NCBI GenBank assembly: GCA_018240435.1
Contig: JAFEFT010000006.1
Span: forward strand, 1 to 45,979
Direction: 5' to 3'
Origin: Pseudomonadota bacterium
Lineage (GTDB): Bacteria; Pseudomonadota; Gammaproteobacteria; Xanthomonadales; Xanthomonadaceae
DNA: 45,979 nucleotides
Of the stretch, positions 25,559 through 35,402 are shown piece by piece. The first letter of the stretch is position 1. Every line of letters begins with the position of its first letter. The notes beneath the pieces are model-generated. The model had not been told where the DNA came from. It was given only the letters and a program-made list of their open reading frames with translations, and ran no database searches. The translations under genes and the position numbers were made by a program.

Positions 25559-25867
25559 ATGAACGAACCGACCCTCGACGAACTGCTGGGCTTCGTGCTG
25601 CGCGACACCGGCTGGATCATGGCCGGCGGCTCGGCGCAGTTCCGCCAGGGCGCCTTGAGCGAACTGCAAAACAGCCTGCGCCAGGTACGCCAGCACGCCG
25701 GCAGCGAGCGCGTGCTCAATGCGGTCAAGATACTGGGCGAAAAGGCCACGGTGGTTGCGCAGAAGAGCAGCAACGACACCGATACCATCATGAGCCTGCG
25801 CCGCACCCTCGAAGAGTTCGAATCGGCGATGAAAGCCTATCTGGCGACGGCGAAGAAGAAGCGCTGA
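25559..25867 (+). CDS. Small helical hypothetical protein (102 residues)
   Basis: The protein is predicted almost entirely helical (LDELLGFVLRDTGWIMAGGS, then LSELQNSLRQVRQHAGSERV and MSLRRTLEEFESAMKAYLAT), with a lysine-rich end (KKKR). No known domain is seen. Codon use matches the chromosome. The start at 25559 follows the upstream divergent gene by 171 bp. The amphipathic helices suggest a coiled coil or a small protein-binding domain. It is probably real because the frame is compact with no GC-driven arginine bias. Confidence 0.65.
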   Translation: MNEPTLDELLGFVLRDTGWIMAGGSAQFRQGALSELQNSLRQVRQHAGSERVLNAVKILGEKATVVAQKSSNDTDTIMSLRRTLEEFESAMKAYLATAKKKR

Positions 25868-25893
25868 GGGCATTCGAACGGGCGGAAGCAACG

Positions 25894-25916
25894 GGATTCA
25901 CTCGGGCCATCCTGCC
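25894..25916. repeat. Dispersed intergenic repeat, copy downstream of tRNA-Ser
   Basis: The segment with core CACTCGGGCCATCC resembles 26060-26083 (core TACTCGGGCTATCC), about 80% identical over 23 bp and in the same orientation. The two copies flank the tRNA-Ser gene. Confidence 0.4.
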
Positions 25917-25947
25917 GATCCGTCGAACCCACGGCGATCATGTGAAG

Positions 25948-26037
25948 TGGCGGAAGCGGTGAGATTCGAACTCACGGTGGTATCGCTACCACGCCGGTTT
26001 TCAAGACCGGTGCCTTAAACCGCTCGGCCACGCTTCC
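25948..26037 (-). tRNA. tRNA-Ser (anticodon UGA)
   Basis: The 90-nt gene folds as a class II tRNA: acceptor stem GGAAGCG/CGCTTCC, discriminator G with encoded CCA, D arm GCC...GGC, anticodon stem CCGGT/ACCGG around CTTGAAA (anticodon TGA), a long variable arm with GTGGTA/TACCAC, and a T arm GTGAG/CTCAC with TTCGAAT. It reads UCA and wobble codons for serine. A duplicate of its 5' half lies about 100 bp upstream. Confidence 0.97.
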
Positions 26038-26059
26038 GTCGATTCATTTGCGCATCGCC

Positions 26060-26083
26060 GGTTTTACTCGGGCTATCCATGCC
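26060..26083. repeat. Dispersed intergenic repeat, copy upstream of tRNA-Ser
   Basis: See 25894-25916. It lies between the intact tRNA and the tRNA fragment, followed by a GCCCC/GGGGC hairpin (26085-26100 region). Confidence 0.4.
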
Positions 26084-26137
26084 CTCGCCCCTTCGGGGCC
26101 GACCTGCGGTCGTTCTGGATCGTTCCCGACGATCCTG

Positions 26138-26175
26138 TCAAGACCGGTGCCTTGAACCGCTCGGCCACGCTTCCG
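26138..26175 (-). pseudogene. 5'-half duplicate of tRNA-Ser(UGA)
   Basis: The 38 bases match positions 1-38 of the intact tRNA (26001-26038 on the plus strand) with a single mismatch, from the acceptor 5' strand through the D arm to the anticodon. After TGA the sequence diverges, and there is no variable arm, T arm or 3' acceptor strand. It cannot make a functional tRNA. It is either the remnant of an integration event in the tRNA gene or of a broken tandem duplication. Confidence 0.85.
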
Positions 26176-26230
26176 CAGGGCGCGAATTATCGCACGCGCA
26201 CGCCAGCACGCGCCGCCGCAGCCGTGTCGC

Positions 26231-27220
26231 TCACGCCGCAGTGCGCTGCCGCGTGGCGTGCTTGGCGGCGGCGGGCTTGGCGCATTCCTCGCGGCTTTTC
26301 TTGCAACCGCTGCTGGAGGCTTCGAGCAGCGCCGGCATGCGCTCGGCGAGGAAGTCGATGAACACCCGCACCGCCGGCAGCAAGCCGCGACGGGACGGAA
26401 ACACGGCGTGGCAGATTCCCTGCGGCAGCATCCAGCCGGGCAGCACCGGTTCGAGTTCGCCGCGCACGATCGCCTCGGCGCAGACCGTCTCCGGCAGCAA
26501 CGCGATGCCGTGGCCGCGGCGGGCGATCTCCATCAGCAGCGGGAAATCGTGGCCCATCAGGCGCGGCTGGATGTCCACCCGCACCGTGGTGTCGTCGGGG
26601 CCGTGCAACTCCCAGCGCTGGCGCGCTTCGTCCTCGCTCATGCTCAAGGTGGCGTGGCCGGCGAGATCCTGCGGCGTCGACGGGCGGCCGTGGGCATCGA
26701 GGTATTTCGGGCTGGCGACCAGTAACTCGCGGATCTGCGCGAAGCTGCGCATCGCCAGACTGCCGTCGTCATCGAGCCGCGTGCGCACGCGCAGCGCAAT
26801 GTCGAAACCTTCATTGATGACATCGACGCGGCGGTTGCTGACCTGCAATTGCACGCGCACCTGCGGATGGCGCTCCAGGAATTCGGGCAGCAGGCAGGCC
26901 AGTTGCCGTTGCGCCAGCGACACCGGGCAACTGACCTTGATCACGCCGCGCGGCTCGGCGCTGAGCCGATCGACCGCCTCGCGCGCCGACTGCGCCTCCG
27001 ACAGCATCGCCTGCGCATGACGCTGCACGCTTTGCCCGACTTCGGTGACGGCGAAGCGGCGCGTCGAGCGCTGCAACAGGCGCACGCCCATGTCGGTTTC
27101 GAGTTGGGCGATGCGCCGGCTCAGGCGCGACTTGGGAATGCCCAGCGCACGCTCGGCGGCGGCGAAACCGCCGTGCTCGACCACCATCGCGAAGTAGTAC
27201 AGATCGTTGAGGTCTTGCAT
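26231..27220 (-). CDS. LysR-family transcriptional regulator
   Basis: This 329-residue regulator has an N-terminal winged HTH (LNDLYYFAMVVEHGGFAAAE, then LGIPKSRLSRRIAQLETDMG; residues 4-60) and a C-terminal periplasmic-binding-like effector domain (GVIKVSCPVSLAQRQLACLL onward). The RLSRRIAQLE helix is the subgroup form seen in regulators related to those of quinone or detoxification genes. A basic tail of about 25 residues (KKSREECAKPAAAKHATRQR) is unusual. No divergent target gene is adjacent; the neighbour serS is on the same strand. The effector is unknown. Confidence 0.92.
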   Translation of the reverse strand: MQDLNDLYYFAMVVEHGGFAAAERALGIPKSRLSRRIAQLETDMGVRLLQRSTRRFAVTEVGQSVQRHAQAMLSEAQSAREAVDRLSAEPRGVIKVSCPVSLAQRQLACLLPEFLERHPQVRVQLQVSNRRVDVINEGFDIALRVRTRLDDDGSLAMRSFAQIRELLVASPKYLDAHGRPSTPQDLAGHATLSMSEDEARQRWELHGPDDTTVRVDIQPRLMGHDFPLLMEIARRGHGIALLPETVCAEAIVRGELEPVLPGWMLPQGICHAVFPSRRGLLPAVRVFIDFLAERMPALLEASSSGCKKSREECAKPAAAKHATRQRTAA

Positions 27221-27242
27221 GGCACACCTCGTTGAAGATCGT

Positions 27243-27259
27243 GGTTCGACAGGCTCACC
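27243..27259. repeat. Short dispersed repeat between LysR gene and serS
   Basis: GGTTCGACAGGCTCACC is the exact reverse complement of 33135-33151 between pheA and serC. A decayed second copy (CAGGCTCACCACG) follows at about 27300. Such repeats are frequent in intergenic DNA of related genomes. Confidence 0.6.
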
Positions 27260-27338
27260 ACGAACGGGAAACTCGACAGGACTGTCCTTGGCGAAGTCGC
27301 AGGCTCACCACGCACGAATCAAACGTGACCTTTCCGAA

Positions 27339-28760
<1,422 letters not shown>

Positions 28761-28762
28761 TC

Positions 28763-29440
28763 ATGAACGCATTCCTGCCCTCGTCGCGCCCCCATCCGCC
28801 GCCATCGCCGCGACGCGCCGCCGGGCGCGCATGGTTGCCGGCGCTGGCGATCTTCGCGCTGGCGCTGGGCGTCGGCGTTGGCGCCAGCCTGCTGTGGATG
28901 CGTGCGCATCCGGTGGTGGTGAAGGGATTGCCGAGCGATTCGGCGGCCAGCCTGGACGCGCAACGCCGCGCGCTTCCGGTGCCAGCCACCGGCGCCGCGA
29001 TCGCCTTGCCGGCGGTCGTCACCCAGGCGCCGGACGCGCCGCGCATCGTCGCCGACACTCCACCGCCCAGCCCGTTGCCGACCAGTGCCGACGCCGACGC
29101 CGATGGCGCCGAAACCCGCCAAGGCGCGCAGCCCGACACCGCGGCGACGCCGCCGGTCAGCAGCGACCACGGCCCGCGCCTGAGCGAACACGCCGCTCCC
29201 ACATTCCCACGCGAAGCGCTGCGGGCCGGCATCACCGGCAGCGTGCGCGTACGCATCGCCATCGACGCGCAAGGCAACGTGGTCGATGTCAGCATCGTCC
29301 ACGGCAGCGGCTCGGGCCTGCTCGACCGCGCCGCGCTCGACGCCGTGCGCGGCTGGCATTACCAACCGGCGATTCAGGGCGGGCAGCCGGTGCCGAGCAC
29401 GGTCGAAGTGCCGGTGGATTTCCGCCTCGACGGAACCTGA
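28763..29440 (+). CDS. TonB-family protein
   Basis: This 225-residue protein has an N-terminal membrane anchor (AWLPALAIFALALGVGVGAS, about residues 23-47), a Pro/Ala-rich periplasmic linker and a C-terminal TonB domain (PTFPREALRAGITGSVRVRI, then DRAALDAVRGWHYQPAIQGG). TonB proteins couple the proton-motive force, via ExbBD, to outer-membrane receptors. No exbB or exbD is nearby, so this is an orphan, perhaps serving a specific receptor. The start at 28763 is chosen because it gives a short basic N-terminus before the anchor. It diverges from serS and converges on aroA with a 16-bp gap. Confidence 0.85.
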   Translation: MNAFLPSSRPHPPPSPRRAAGRAWLPALAIFALALGVGVGASLLWMRAHPVVVKGLPSDSAASLDAQRRALPVPATGAAIALPAVVTQAPDAPRIVADTPPPSPLPTSADADADGAETRQGAQPDTAATPPVSSDHGPRLSEHAAPTFPREALRAGITGSVRVRIAIDAQGNVVDVSIVHGSGSGLLDRAALDAVRGWHYQPAIQGGQPVPSTVEVPVDFRLDGT

Positions 29441-29456
29441 GCCGCGCGAGCCCGTC

Positions 29457-30782
29457 TCATCCCACGCGCAGGCCCATGCCGATGCCGGCAGCACGTTCGA
29501 CAAAGCCGGGGAACGAGGTGGCGACGTTGGCGCAATCGGCGATGCGCACCGGCGCATCGGCGCGTTGCGCGGCGACCGCGAACGCCATCGCCAGACGATG
29601 ATCGCCCAGGCTGTCGACGTCGCCGCCGCGCAGGCGTGCGTTCGCGCCGAGCCCGTGGATGATCGCGCCATCGTCGGTTTCATCCACGCACACGCCCAGC
29701 CTGCGCAGGCCGGCGGCCATGCCGGCGATGCGGTCGGATTCCTTGACCCGCAACTCGCCGGCGCCACGCACTACGGTTGGCCCGTCGGCCAATGCGGCGG
29801 CGATGAACAGCGCCGGAAACTCGTCGATCATGTCGGGCACGATCGCGGCCGGCACCTCGATGCCATGCAAGGGCGCGTGGCGCACGCGCAGGTCGGCAAC
29901 TTCCTCGCCGCCGCAGCGCCGCAGGTTTTCCTCGACGATGTCGGCACCCATCGCGCGCAACGCGGTCAGCAGCCCGATGCGGCGCGGATTGATGCCGACT
30001 TCGGCGATGCGCAGATCGGAGCCCGGCACGATGCTGGCGGCGACCAGCCAGAACGCAGCCGACGAGAAATCGCCGGGCACAACAATATCCGTCGCGTGCA
30101 GGCGATGGCCGCCGTCGAGTTCGGCCAGTCCCGGGCGATGGCGGATCGGCCAGCCAAAGGCCGCCAGCATGCTTTCCGTGTAATCGCGGGTGGGTTGCGC
30201 CTCGCACACGCGCGTGCGGCCCTGTGCGTACAGGCCGGCCAGCAGCACCGCCGATTTGACCTGCGCACTGGCGACCGGCGATTCGTGATCGATGCCGTGC
30301 AAGGCGCGGCCGCCGGCGATACGCAGCGGCGGCACACCGCCTGCATCGGCTGCAATCATCGCGCCCATGCGTTCGAGTGGCGCGATCACGCGCTGCATCG
30401 GTCGCCGCGACAGCGAGGCATCGCCGATCAATTCACTGGCAAACGCCTGCCCGGCCAGCAGCCCGCACAGCAGGCGCATGCCGGTGCCGGCATTGCCGCA
30501 GTCGAGCGGGCGCTCGCTCGCACGCAGCCCATGCAGGCCGACGCCGTGGACGACGCGCTCGCCGGCGGCGGGCACCTCGATGCGCACGCCCAACTGGCGC
30601 AAGATCGCGGCAGTGGCGCGGGTGTCTTCGCCTTCGAGGAAACCGCGCACGTGCGTCGTACCCTCGGCGATGGCCGCCAGCAGCAAGGCGCGATGCGAGA
30701 TCGACTTGTCGCCCGGCACGCGCACGTCGCCGCGCAATGGCGCGCCCGGTTCGGCCAGCCAATGCAACGCGGCGCCACTCAC
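29457..30782 (-). CDS. aroA: 3-phosphoshikimate 1-carboxyvinyltransferase (EPSP synthase)
   Basis: This 441-residue enzyme makes EPSP from shikimate-3-phosphate and PEP. Signature segments are VRVPGDKSISHRALLLAAIA, the DCGNAGTGMRLLCGLLAG loop, QVKSAVLLAGLYAQG, PDMIDEFPALFIAAA and RVKESDRIAGMAAGLRRLG. The start is GTG at 30782, overlapping the hisC stop (GTGA), so the two are coupled. Residue choice (GNAGTGMR) is that of class I enzymes. It is the distal gene of serC-pheA-hisC-aroA within this window; the downstream neighbour is the convergent TonB gene, so cmk and rpsA are not adjacent here. Confidence 0.96.
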   Translation of the reverse strand: MSGAALHWLAEPGAPLRGDVRVPGDKSISHRALLLAAIAEGTTHVRGFLEGEDTRATAAILRQLGVRIEVPAAGERVVHGVGLHGLRASERPLDCGNAGTGMRLLCGLLAGQAFASELIGDASLSRRPMQRVIAPLERMGAMIAADAGGVPPLRIAGGRALHGIDHESPVASAQVKSAVLLAGLYAQGRTRVCEAQPTRDYTESMLAAFGWPIRHRPGLAELDGGHRLHATDIVVPGDFSSAAFWLVAASIVPGSDLRIAEVGINPRRIGLLTALRAMGADIVEENLRRCGGEEVADLRVRHAPLHGIEVPAAIVPDMIDEFPALFIAAALADGPTVVRGAGELRVKESDRIAGMAAGLRRLGVCVDETDDGAIIHGLGANARLRGGDVDSLGDHRLAMAFAVAAQRADAPVRIADCANVATSFPGFVERAAGIGMGLRVG

Positions 30783-31891
30783 GGCAGCGCCGCCAGCAAG
30801 CGTTCGTTGGCGCCGCGAGAGCCGACGCTGATGCGCAGGCAATGCCCCAATCCGTAGCCGCCCATGGGCCGGACGATCACGCCACGCGCGAACAATGCGC
30901 GTTCGATCGGCGCCGCATCGTCGCCGAAATCCACCAATACGAAGTTGGTCTGCGACGGGTAAACCTGCAAGCCCTTTTCGCGCAGGCGCGCCGCCAGCCA
31001 CTCGCGTTCGGACTCATTCCACGCGCGCGCGCGTTCGACGTGGGCGCGATCAGCCAGCGCCGCCTCGGCCGCAGCGAGGGCGAGGCCATTGACGTTGAAC
31101 GACTCGCGCAAGCGCTCGAGCACAGCCACGATTGGCGGCGACGAAATCGCGTAGCCGACCCGCAATCCGGCCAATGCATATGCTTTGGAAAACGTCCGCG
31201 TCACGATCAGATTCGGATGACGCGACAGCAATCGCAACGCACTGTGCAGATGCGGCGCGGACATGAATTCGGCATAGGCTTCGTCGATCACCACCAGCGT
31301 CGTCGCCGGCACGCGCGTCATGAACGCATCGAGCGCCTCGTCGTCGAACCAGGTGCCGGTTGGATTGTTCGGATTGGCGAGATAGACGATGCGGGTGTCG
31401 GCAACGATCGCTTCAGACATCGCATCGAGGTCGTGCCCGCAGGGCATCGTCGCGTGCTCGCGCGGCAACGCCGGCACGCGAATCGCACGCGCGCCAGCGG
31501 CAGCGGTCGCGATCGGAAACACCGCGAAACCGAACTCGGAGAACACCACCGAGGTTTGCGCGTCGGCAAAACACTGCGCGATCAGCATCAACAATTCATG
31601 CGAACCGTTACCCAGCACGATCTGCGCGGCATCGACGCCGTGCCGCGCCGCCAGCGCCGCCTTCAGCGCGCCACCGTGCGGATCGGGGTAGCGAAAGGTT
31701 CCGGACAACGCCGCCTGGATCGCGGCGATCGCCTGCGGGCTCGGTCCGAGCGGATTTTCGTTCGATCCCAGTTCGACGAGGTCGGCGCCGAAACGCCGCC
31801 GCAGCGCTGGCAAATCGTGGCCCGGATCGTACGCGCGCAATGCACGCGTGGCAGCATTGGCGAGCGTGGCCGCGTCGAACGTAACGCTCAC
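30779..31891 (-). CDS. hisC: Histidinol-phosphate / aromatic aminotransferase
   Basis: This 370-residue PLP enzyme of fold type I has the pattern of HisC: LGSNENPLGPSPQAIAAIQA at the N-terminus, IVYLANPNNPTGTWFDDEAL, VVIDEAYAEF, and the PLP-lysine motif TRTFSKAYALAGLRVGYAIS. In this operon, between pheA and aroA, the second HisC paralogue often acts as an aromatic aminotransferase for phenylalanine and tyrosine; the sequence alone does not separate the two roles. The start is GTG at 31891, overlapping the pheA stop (GTGA). It is complete. Confidence 0.93.
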   Translation of the reverse strand: MSVTFDAATLANAATRALRAYDPGHDLPALRRRFGADLVELGSNENPLGPSPQAIAAIQAALSGTFRYPDPHGGALKAALAARHGVDAAQIVLGNGSHELLMLIAQCFADAQTSVVFSEFGFAVFPIATAAAGARAIRVPALPREHATMPCGHDLDAMSEAIVADTRIVYLANPNNPTGTWFDDEALDAFMTRVPATTLVVIDEAYAEFMSAPHLHSALRLLSRHPNLIVTRTFSKAYALAGLRVGYAISSPPIVAVLERLRESFNVNGLALAAAEAALADRAHVERARAWNESEREWLAARLREKGLQVYPSQTNFVLVDFGDDAAPIERALFARGVIVRPMGGYGLGHCLRISVGSRGANERLLAALP

Positions 31892-33024
31892 AACACGGCG
31901 ACCGGATACGAGCCGAGGATCTTGATCTGCGCGGCATGCGCTTGCAGTTCGGCCAGCGCCGCCTGCATCGGCGCATCGTCGACATGGCCGGCGAGGTCGA
32001 TGAAGAACGCGTACTCCCACTTGGCATGGTGCGAGGGTCGCGATTCGATGCGGTTCATGCTGATGCCGTGCCGCGCGAACGGGCTGAGCACGTCGAACAG
32101 CGCGCCGGGCTTGTCGTGGATCGACACCAGGATCGACGTGCGATCGTGCCCGCAGGGCGGAAAGGTGCGCCGGCCGAGCACGAGAAAGCGGGTGGTGTTG
32201 TCGTCGCGGTTTTCGATCGGGCTCATCACCACTTTCTTCAGACCGTACACGTGCGCCGCCGCCTCGCCGGCGATCGCCGCCGCGTCGTCGGCATGGCGGG
32301 CGCGACGCGCGGCTTCGGCATTGCTCGACACCGGCACCTTCTCCGCTTTCGGCAAGTTGGCGCGTAGCCATCCGGTGGTCTGCGCAAACGACTGCGGATG
32401 CGAGTACACGCGTTCGATGTCCTCGATGTGACCACTGCGCGAAAGCAGGTATTGGCGCACGCGCAACTCGACTTCGCCGCAGATTTTCACGTCGGAGGTG
32501 AGGAACATGTCGAGCGTGACCTGGATCGTGCCCTCGCCCGAGTTTTCCACCGGCACCACGCCGAAGTCGGCGTTGCCGGCCTCGACCTCCTGGAATACCT
32601 CCTCGATGCTCGCCAGCGGCAAGCCATGGGTGGCGTGGCCGAAATGCTTGCGCACCGCCTGTTCGCTGAAGGTGCCCTCGGGGCCGAGGTAGCCGACCTT
32701 GAGCGGCTCTTGCTGCGCCAGACAGGCCGACATGATCTCGCGGAACAGGCGCACCAGCGCCTCGTCGGCCAACGGCCCATCGTTGCGGTCGATCACCATC
32801 CGCAGCACCTGCGACTCGCGCTCGGGGCGGTAGTAATCGACCGCAGCCGCCAGCGGCCCCTTGGCCTTGCCGACTTGTTGCGCCCACTGCGCGCGCTCGG
32901 CGATCAGTTGCTGGATCTGCCGATCGATGCCGTCGATGCGCGCCCGCGCATCGGCAAGGCTCATCGGCGCTTCGGTGGAAGCGGCGGGTTGTGGCTGGCG
33001 AGGGATCTTCTTCTTTGTGGCCAT
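31888..33024 (-). CDS. pheA: Bifunctional chorismate mutase/prephenate dehydratase (P-protein)
   Basis: This 378-residue P-protein converts chorismate to phenylpyruvate. An AroQ-type chorismate mutase domain is at about residues 22-100 (ADARARIDGIDRQIQQLIAE), followed by prephenate dehydratase (VGYLGPEGTFSEQAVRKHFG; FGVVPVENSGEGTIQVTLDM; NRDDNTTRFLVLG) and a C-terminal ACT regulatory domain (TSILVSIHDKPGALFDVLSP; ISMNRIESRPS), which normally binds phenylalanine for feedback inhibition. No leader peptide or attenuator is evident upstream. It overlaps hisC by 4 bp and is 218 bp downstream of serC. Confidence 0.96.
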   Translation of the reverse strand: MATKKKIPRQPQPAASTEAPMSLADARARIDGIDRQIQQLIAERAQWAQQVGKAKGPLAAAVDYYRPERESQVLRMVIDRNDGPLADEALVRLFREIMSACLAQQEPLKVGYLGPEGTFSEQAVRKHFGHATHGLPLASIEEVFQEVEAGNADFGVVPVENSGEGTIQVTLDMFLTSDVKICGEVELRVRQYLLSRSGHIEDIERVYSHPQSFAQTTGWLRANLPKAEKVPVSSNAEAARRARHADDAAAIAGEAAAHVYGLKKVVMSPIENRDDNTTRFLVLGRRTFPPCGHDRTSILVSIHDKPGALFDVLSPFARHGISMNRIESRPSHHAKWEYAFFIDLAGHVDDAPMQAALAELQAHAAQIKILGSYPVAVL

Positions 33025-33094
33025 GCGTGGATCATCGTGGAATGGGGGTTCGGGATTTGCGAAGAAGGATCACTGCTGCCAGCCCCTCACCCCA

Positions 33095-33117
33095 CCCCTC
33101 TCCCGATGGGAGAGGGG
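33095..33117. repeat. Intergenic hairpin between pheA and serC
   Basis: CCCCTCTCCC (33095-33104) and GGGAGAGGGG (33108-33117) form a perfect 10-bp stem with a 3-nt loop. Elements of this form recur in intergenic regions of related genomes. It has no T-run in the operon's direction, so I list it as a repeat hairpin and not as a terminator. Confidence 0.6.
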
Positions 33118-33134
33118 CTTTCAAAACCGTTGGC

Positions 33135-33151
33135 GGTGAGCCTGTCGAACC
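33135..33151. repeat. Short dispersed repeat, inverse of 27243-27259
   Basis: GGTGAGCCTGTCGAACC is the exact reverse complement of the copy between the LysR gene and serS. It lies directly beside the hairpin at 33095-33117. Confidence 0.6.
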
Positions 33152-33242
33152 ATGAACGCTCATTTCCCGAACGCAAGACGATCAACGTGTGACGGGTGCT
33201 CGGTGATTCGCGGCACGACACTTCGAACTTCCAACCGCCAAC

Positions 33243-34328
33243 TCACCCATGTCTGCGCGCAAAATCGGCCATGAACTCCACCAGAGTCCGCACACCGTCG
33301 AGCGGCATCGCGTTGTACAGCGAAGCACGCATGCCGCCGACCGCCTTGTGGCCCTTGAGCGCAAGCAGTCCGGCGGCTTTGGATTCGCTCAGGAATGCCT
33401 CGTCGAGCGCGGCATCGTGCAGGGTGAAAGGCACGTTCATGCGCGAACGGTAACGCACGTCCACCGGGTTGCGGTAATAACCATTCGAACCGTCGATGGC
33501 GGCGTAGAGCATGTCCGCCTTGGCACGATTTCGCCGCGCCATTTCGGCCACCCCGCCTTCAGCGGCGACCCATTCCAGCACCAGCGCGGTGATGTAGAAG
33601 GCAAACGTCGGCGGCGTGTTGAGCAACGATTTTTCCTTCGCCTGCGCCGCGAACGTGAAGATGTTGGGCAGTGGCCGGCCACGGCGCGCCAGCAGGTCGT
33701 CGCGCATCACCACCAGGGTAAGTCCGGCGGCGCCCATGTTTTTTTGCGCGCCGGCATAGATGATGCCGAAGCGGCGCACGTCGACCGGACGCGACAGGAT
33801 GTTGGAGGACATGTCGGCCACCACCGGCGTCGCGCCGGCATCGACCGCGTCGTCGAACTCGACGCCCTGGATGGTTTCGTTCGGCGTCACATGCAGGTAG
33901 GCCGCGCCTGGCGTCAGCGACCATTGCGCGCGATCGGGCACCGTCGTGAAATTCGCCGCCTCGCCGCTGGCGACGACATGCGTGCGTGCGACAGTCGCCG
34001 CTTCGGCGTGCGCCTTGCGCGACCAGTGGCCGGTGATCAGGTAGTCGCCGATGTCATCGGGGCCGGCGATGTTCATCGGGATCTGCGCGAATTGCTGGGT
34101 CGCGCCGCCCTGCACGAACAAGACGCTGTAGTCGTCGGGCACGCCCAGCAGCGCGCGCAGGCTGGATTGGAGCTGGTCGACGAGGGCGACGAAGGCCTTG
34201 CCGCGATGGCTGACCTCGATCACCGAGGCGCGCTCGTCGCCCCATTCGAGCAGTGCGTCGCGGGCGCGATGCAGCACCGGCTCGGGGATCGCCGACGGAC
34301 CGGCGCTGAAATTGTAGGCACGCGACAT
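33243..34328 (-). CDS. serC: Phosphoserine aminotransferase
   Basis: This 361-residue PLP enzyme makes phosphoserine from 3-phosphohydroxypyruvate and also acts in pyridoxine synthesis. Typical segments are the N-terminal SRAYNFSAGPSAIPEPVLHR, VSHRGKAF, FVQGGATQQFAQIPMN, ADMSSNILSRPVDV, and the PLP-lysine region IYAGAQKNMGAAGLTLV. The C-terminus has GHKAVGGMRASLYNAMPLDG. The start at 34328 is unambiguous. It is upstream of pheA-hisC-aroA as in many gammaproteobacteria, but separated here by 218 bp with two repeat elements. Confidence 0.96.
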   Translation of the reverse strand: MSRAYNFSAGPSAIPEPVLHRARDALLEWGDERASVIEVSHRGKAFVALVDQLQSSLRALLGVPDDYSVLFVQGGATQQFAQIPMNIAGPDDIGDYLITGHWSRKAHAEAATVARTHVVASGEAANFTTVPDRAQWSLTPGAAYLHVTPNETIQGVEFDDAVDAGATPVVADMSSNILSRPVDVRRFGIIYAGAQKNMGAAGLTLVVMRDDLLARRGRPLPNIFTFAAQAKEKSLLNTPPTFAFYITALVLEWVAAEGGVAEMARRNRAKADMLYAAIDGSNGYYRNPVDVRYRSRMNVPFTLHDAALDEAFLSESKAAGLLALKGHKAVGGMRASLYNAMPLDGVRTLVEFMADFARRHG

Positions 34329-34467
34329 CGGCAAGACCTCGCAGGGCGGGAATGGCGCCGGCAGCGCGGCGCCTTGCCGCAGTGCAGCAAACCGTGCCGC
34401 CAATTGCAAGCGCCGGTTCGCCGTCACCCGCCGCCGAGCCGGGCGACGCGTGGTCGCCGGCCGGTGC

Positions 34468-35343
34468 TCAGGCGCCGAACTTCGGCGCGTAGACCAGCAA
34501 GGCCGCCAAGGCGCCGCCGATCACCGCCGCGGCAACGATCAGCCACCACACAGTGGCCAGCTTGCGCCTGGCCGTCGGCGCCGCTGCGGCACTGTCGCCA
34601 TCGAGCCCGGCAACGGGGCGCATCGTCTGCGTCGTCGCCGAACCGTCGGCGCGCGTGCGCGGCAGCGGTGTAGTGTCGTGACGTTGCACTGGCGCGTTCA
34701 AACCCGGCGCTTCGAGCACGTAGCGATGCCGCTCCCATGCCAATTGGTCGCCGCCGGCGAGCATCGCGTTGCGCACGCGCACGCCGTTGAGCATCGCGCC
34801 CTCACCCTTGCCTGCGGTCAGATCGCGCAGGAAGACGCGGTCGCCCAGCAGTTCGACGCTGGCCTGACGATCGGCGAGACTGGGATCGTCCAGGCGCAGG
34901 TTGGCCGCTTCACCGCGCCCGATGACGACCGGCTCGGACAGCGGAAAGCTCTGCCCGTAATGCGCGCCGCTGACGCCGCGCAGCACGAAGCGCTCAGGGC
35001 ACTGCGCCGCTCCGGCGCCCGCACTCTTGCTGGCGGTCGCCGCCGCCGGCACCTTGGTTTCGATCGGATCGGCATCGGCGCGCAACAACACTTGCACGTT
35101 GCCCAGCGAAATCAGGTCGCCATGACGCACCAGCGCGAGACGGCTGACCGGGCGGGCGTTGACATGCGCCGAGGCCTCGGAACTTTCGATCACCAACCAC
35201 AGACCGCGCCGATCGTTGGCGATCACCGCATGGCGATCGGCCAACCCGGGCAGGCGCACGCGGCTGTCGGCGCCGCTGCCGAGCGTGATCCGCCCGGGTT
35301 CGACGACATCCGGATGCTCTCCGTTCGGGAACGTCAGCCGCAT
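34468..35343 (-). CDS. Membrane-anchored protein with two FHA domains
   Basis: This 291-residue protein contains two FHA phosphothreonine-binding domains: residues about 15-95 (RITLGSGADSRVRLPGLADR, HAVI) and about 130-215 (FPLSEPVVIGRGEAANLRLD, SLADRQASVELLGDRVFLRD). A Thr/Arg-rich linker follows, and a single C-terminal membrane segment (TVWWLIVAAAVIGGALAALL) close to the end. This resembles signalling adaptors of type VI secretion or cell-division kinases, but no kinase or T6SS gene is nearby. It is divergent from the PHA-system gene with 59 bp between, and 139 bp upstream of serC. Confidence 0.85.
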   Translation of the reverse strand: MRLTFPNGEHPDVVEPGRITLGSGADSRVRLPGLADRHAVIANDRRGLWLVIESSEASAHVNARPVSRLALVRHGDLISLGNVQVLLRADADPIETKVPAAATASKSAGAGAAQCPERFVLRGVSGAHYGQSFPLSEPVVIGRGEAANLRLDDPSLADRQASVELLGDRVFLRDLTAGKGEGAMLNGVRVRNAMLAGGDQLAWERHRYVLEAPGLNAPVQRHDTTPLPRTRADGSATTQTMRPVAGLDGDSAAAAPTARRKLATVWWLIVAAAVIGGALAALLVYAPKFGA

Positions 35344-35402
35344 CGATCCTCCTTTGGTGCGCGACTCTAGCATGCCCGACGCACTGGCCCCACAATGCCG
35401 CC

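Noticed and set aside
25948-26175. tRNA-Ser as the attachment site of the ICE
   Set aside because: The tRNA lies over 6 kb from the ICE end with core genes between, and the duplicated part is the 5' half, not the 3' end used by this integrase class.
33095-33117. Rho-independent terminator after serC
   Set aside because: The stem is perfect but no T-run follows in the serC direction, and the element resembles a dispersed intergenic hairpin.
31888-33242. Phenylalanine attenuator leader upstream of pheA
   Set aside because: The 218-bp gap shows no Phe-rich short frame or alternative stem pair; it is filled by repeats.
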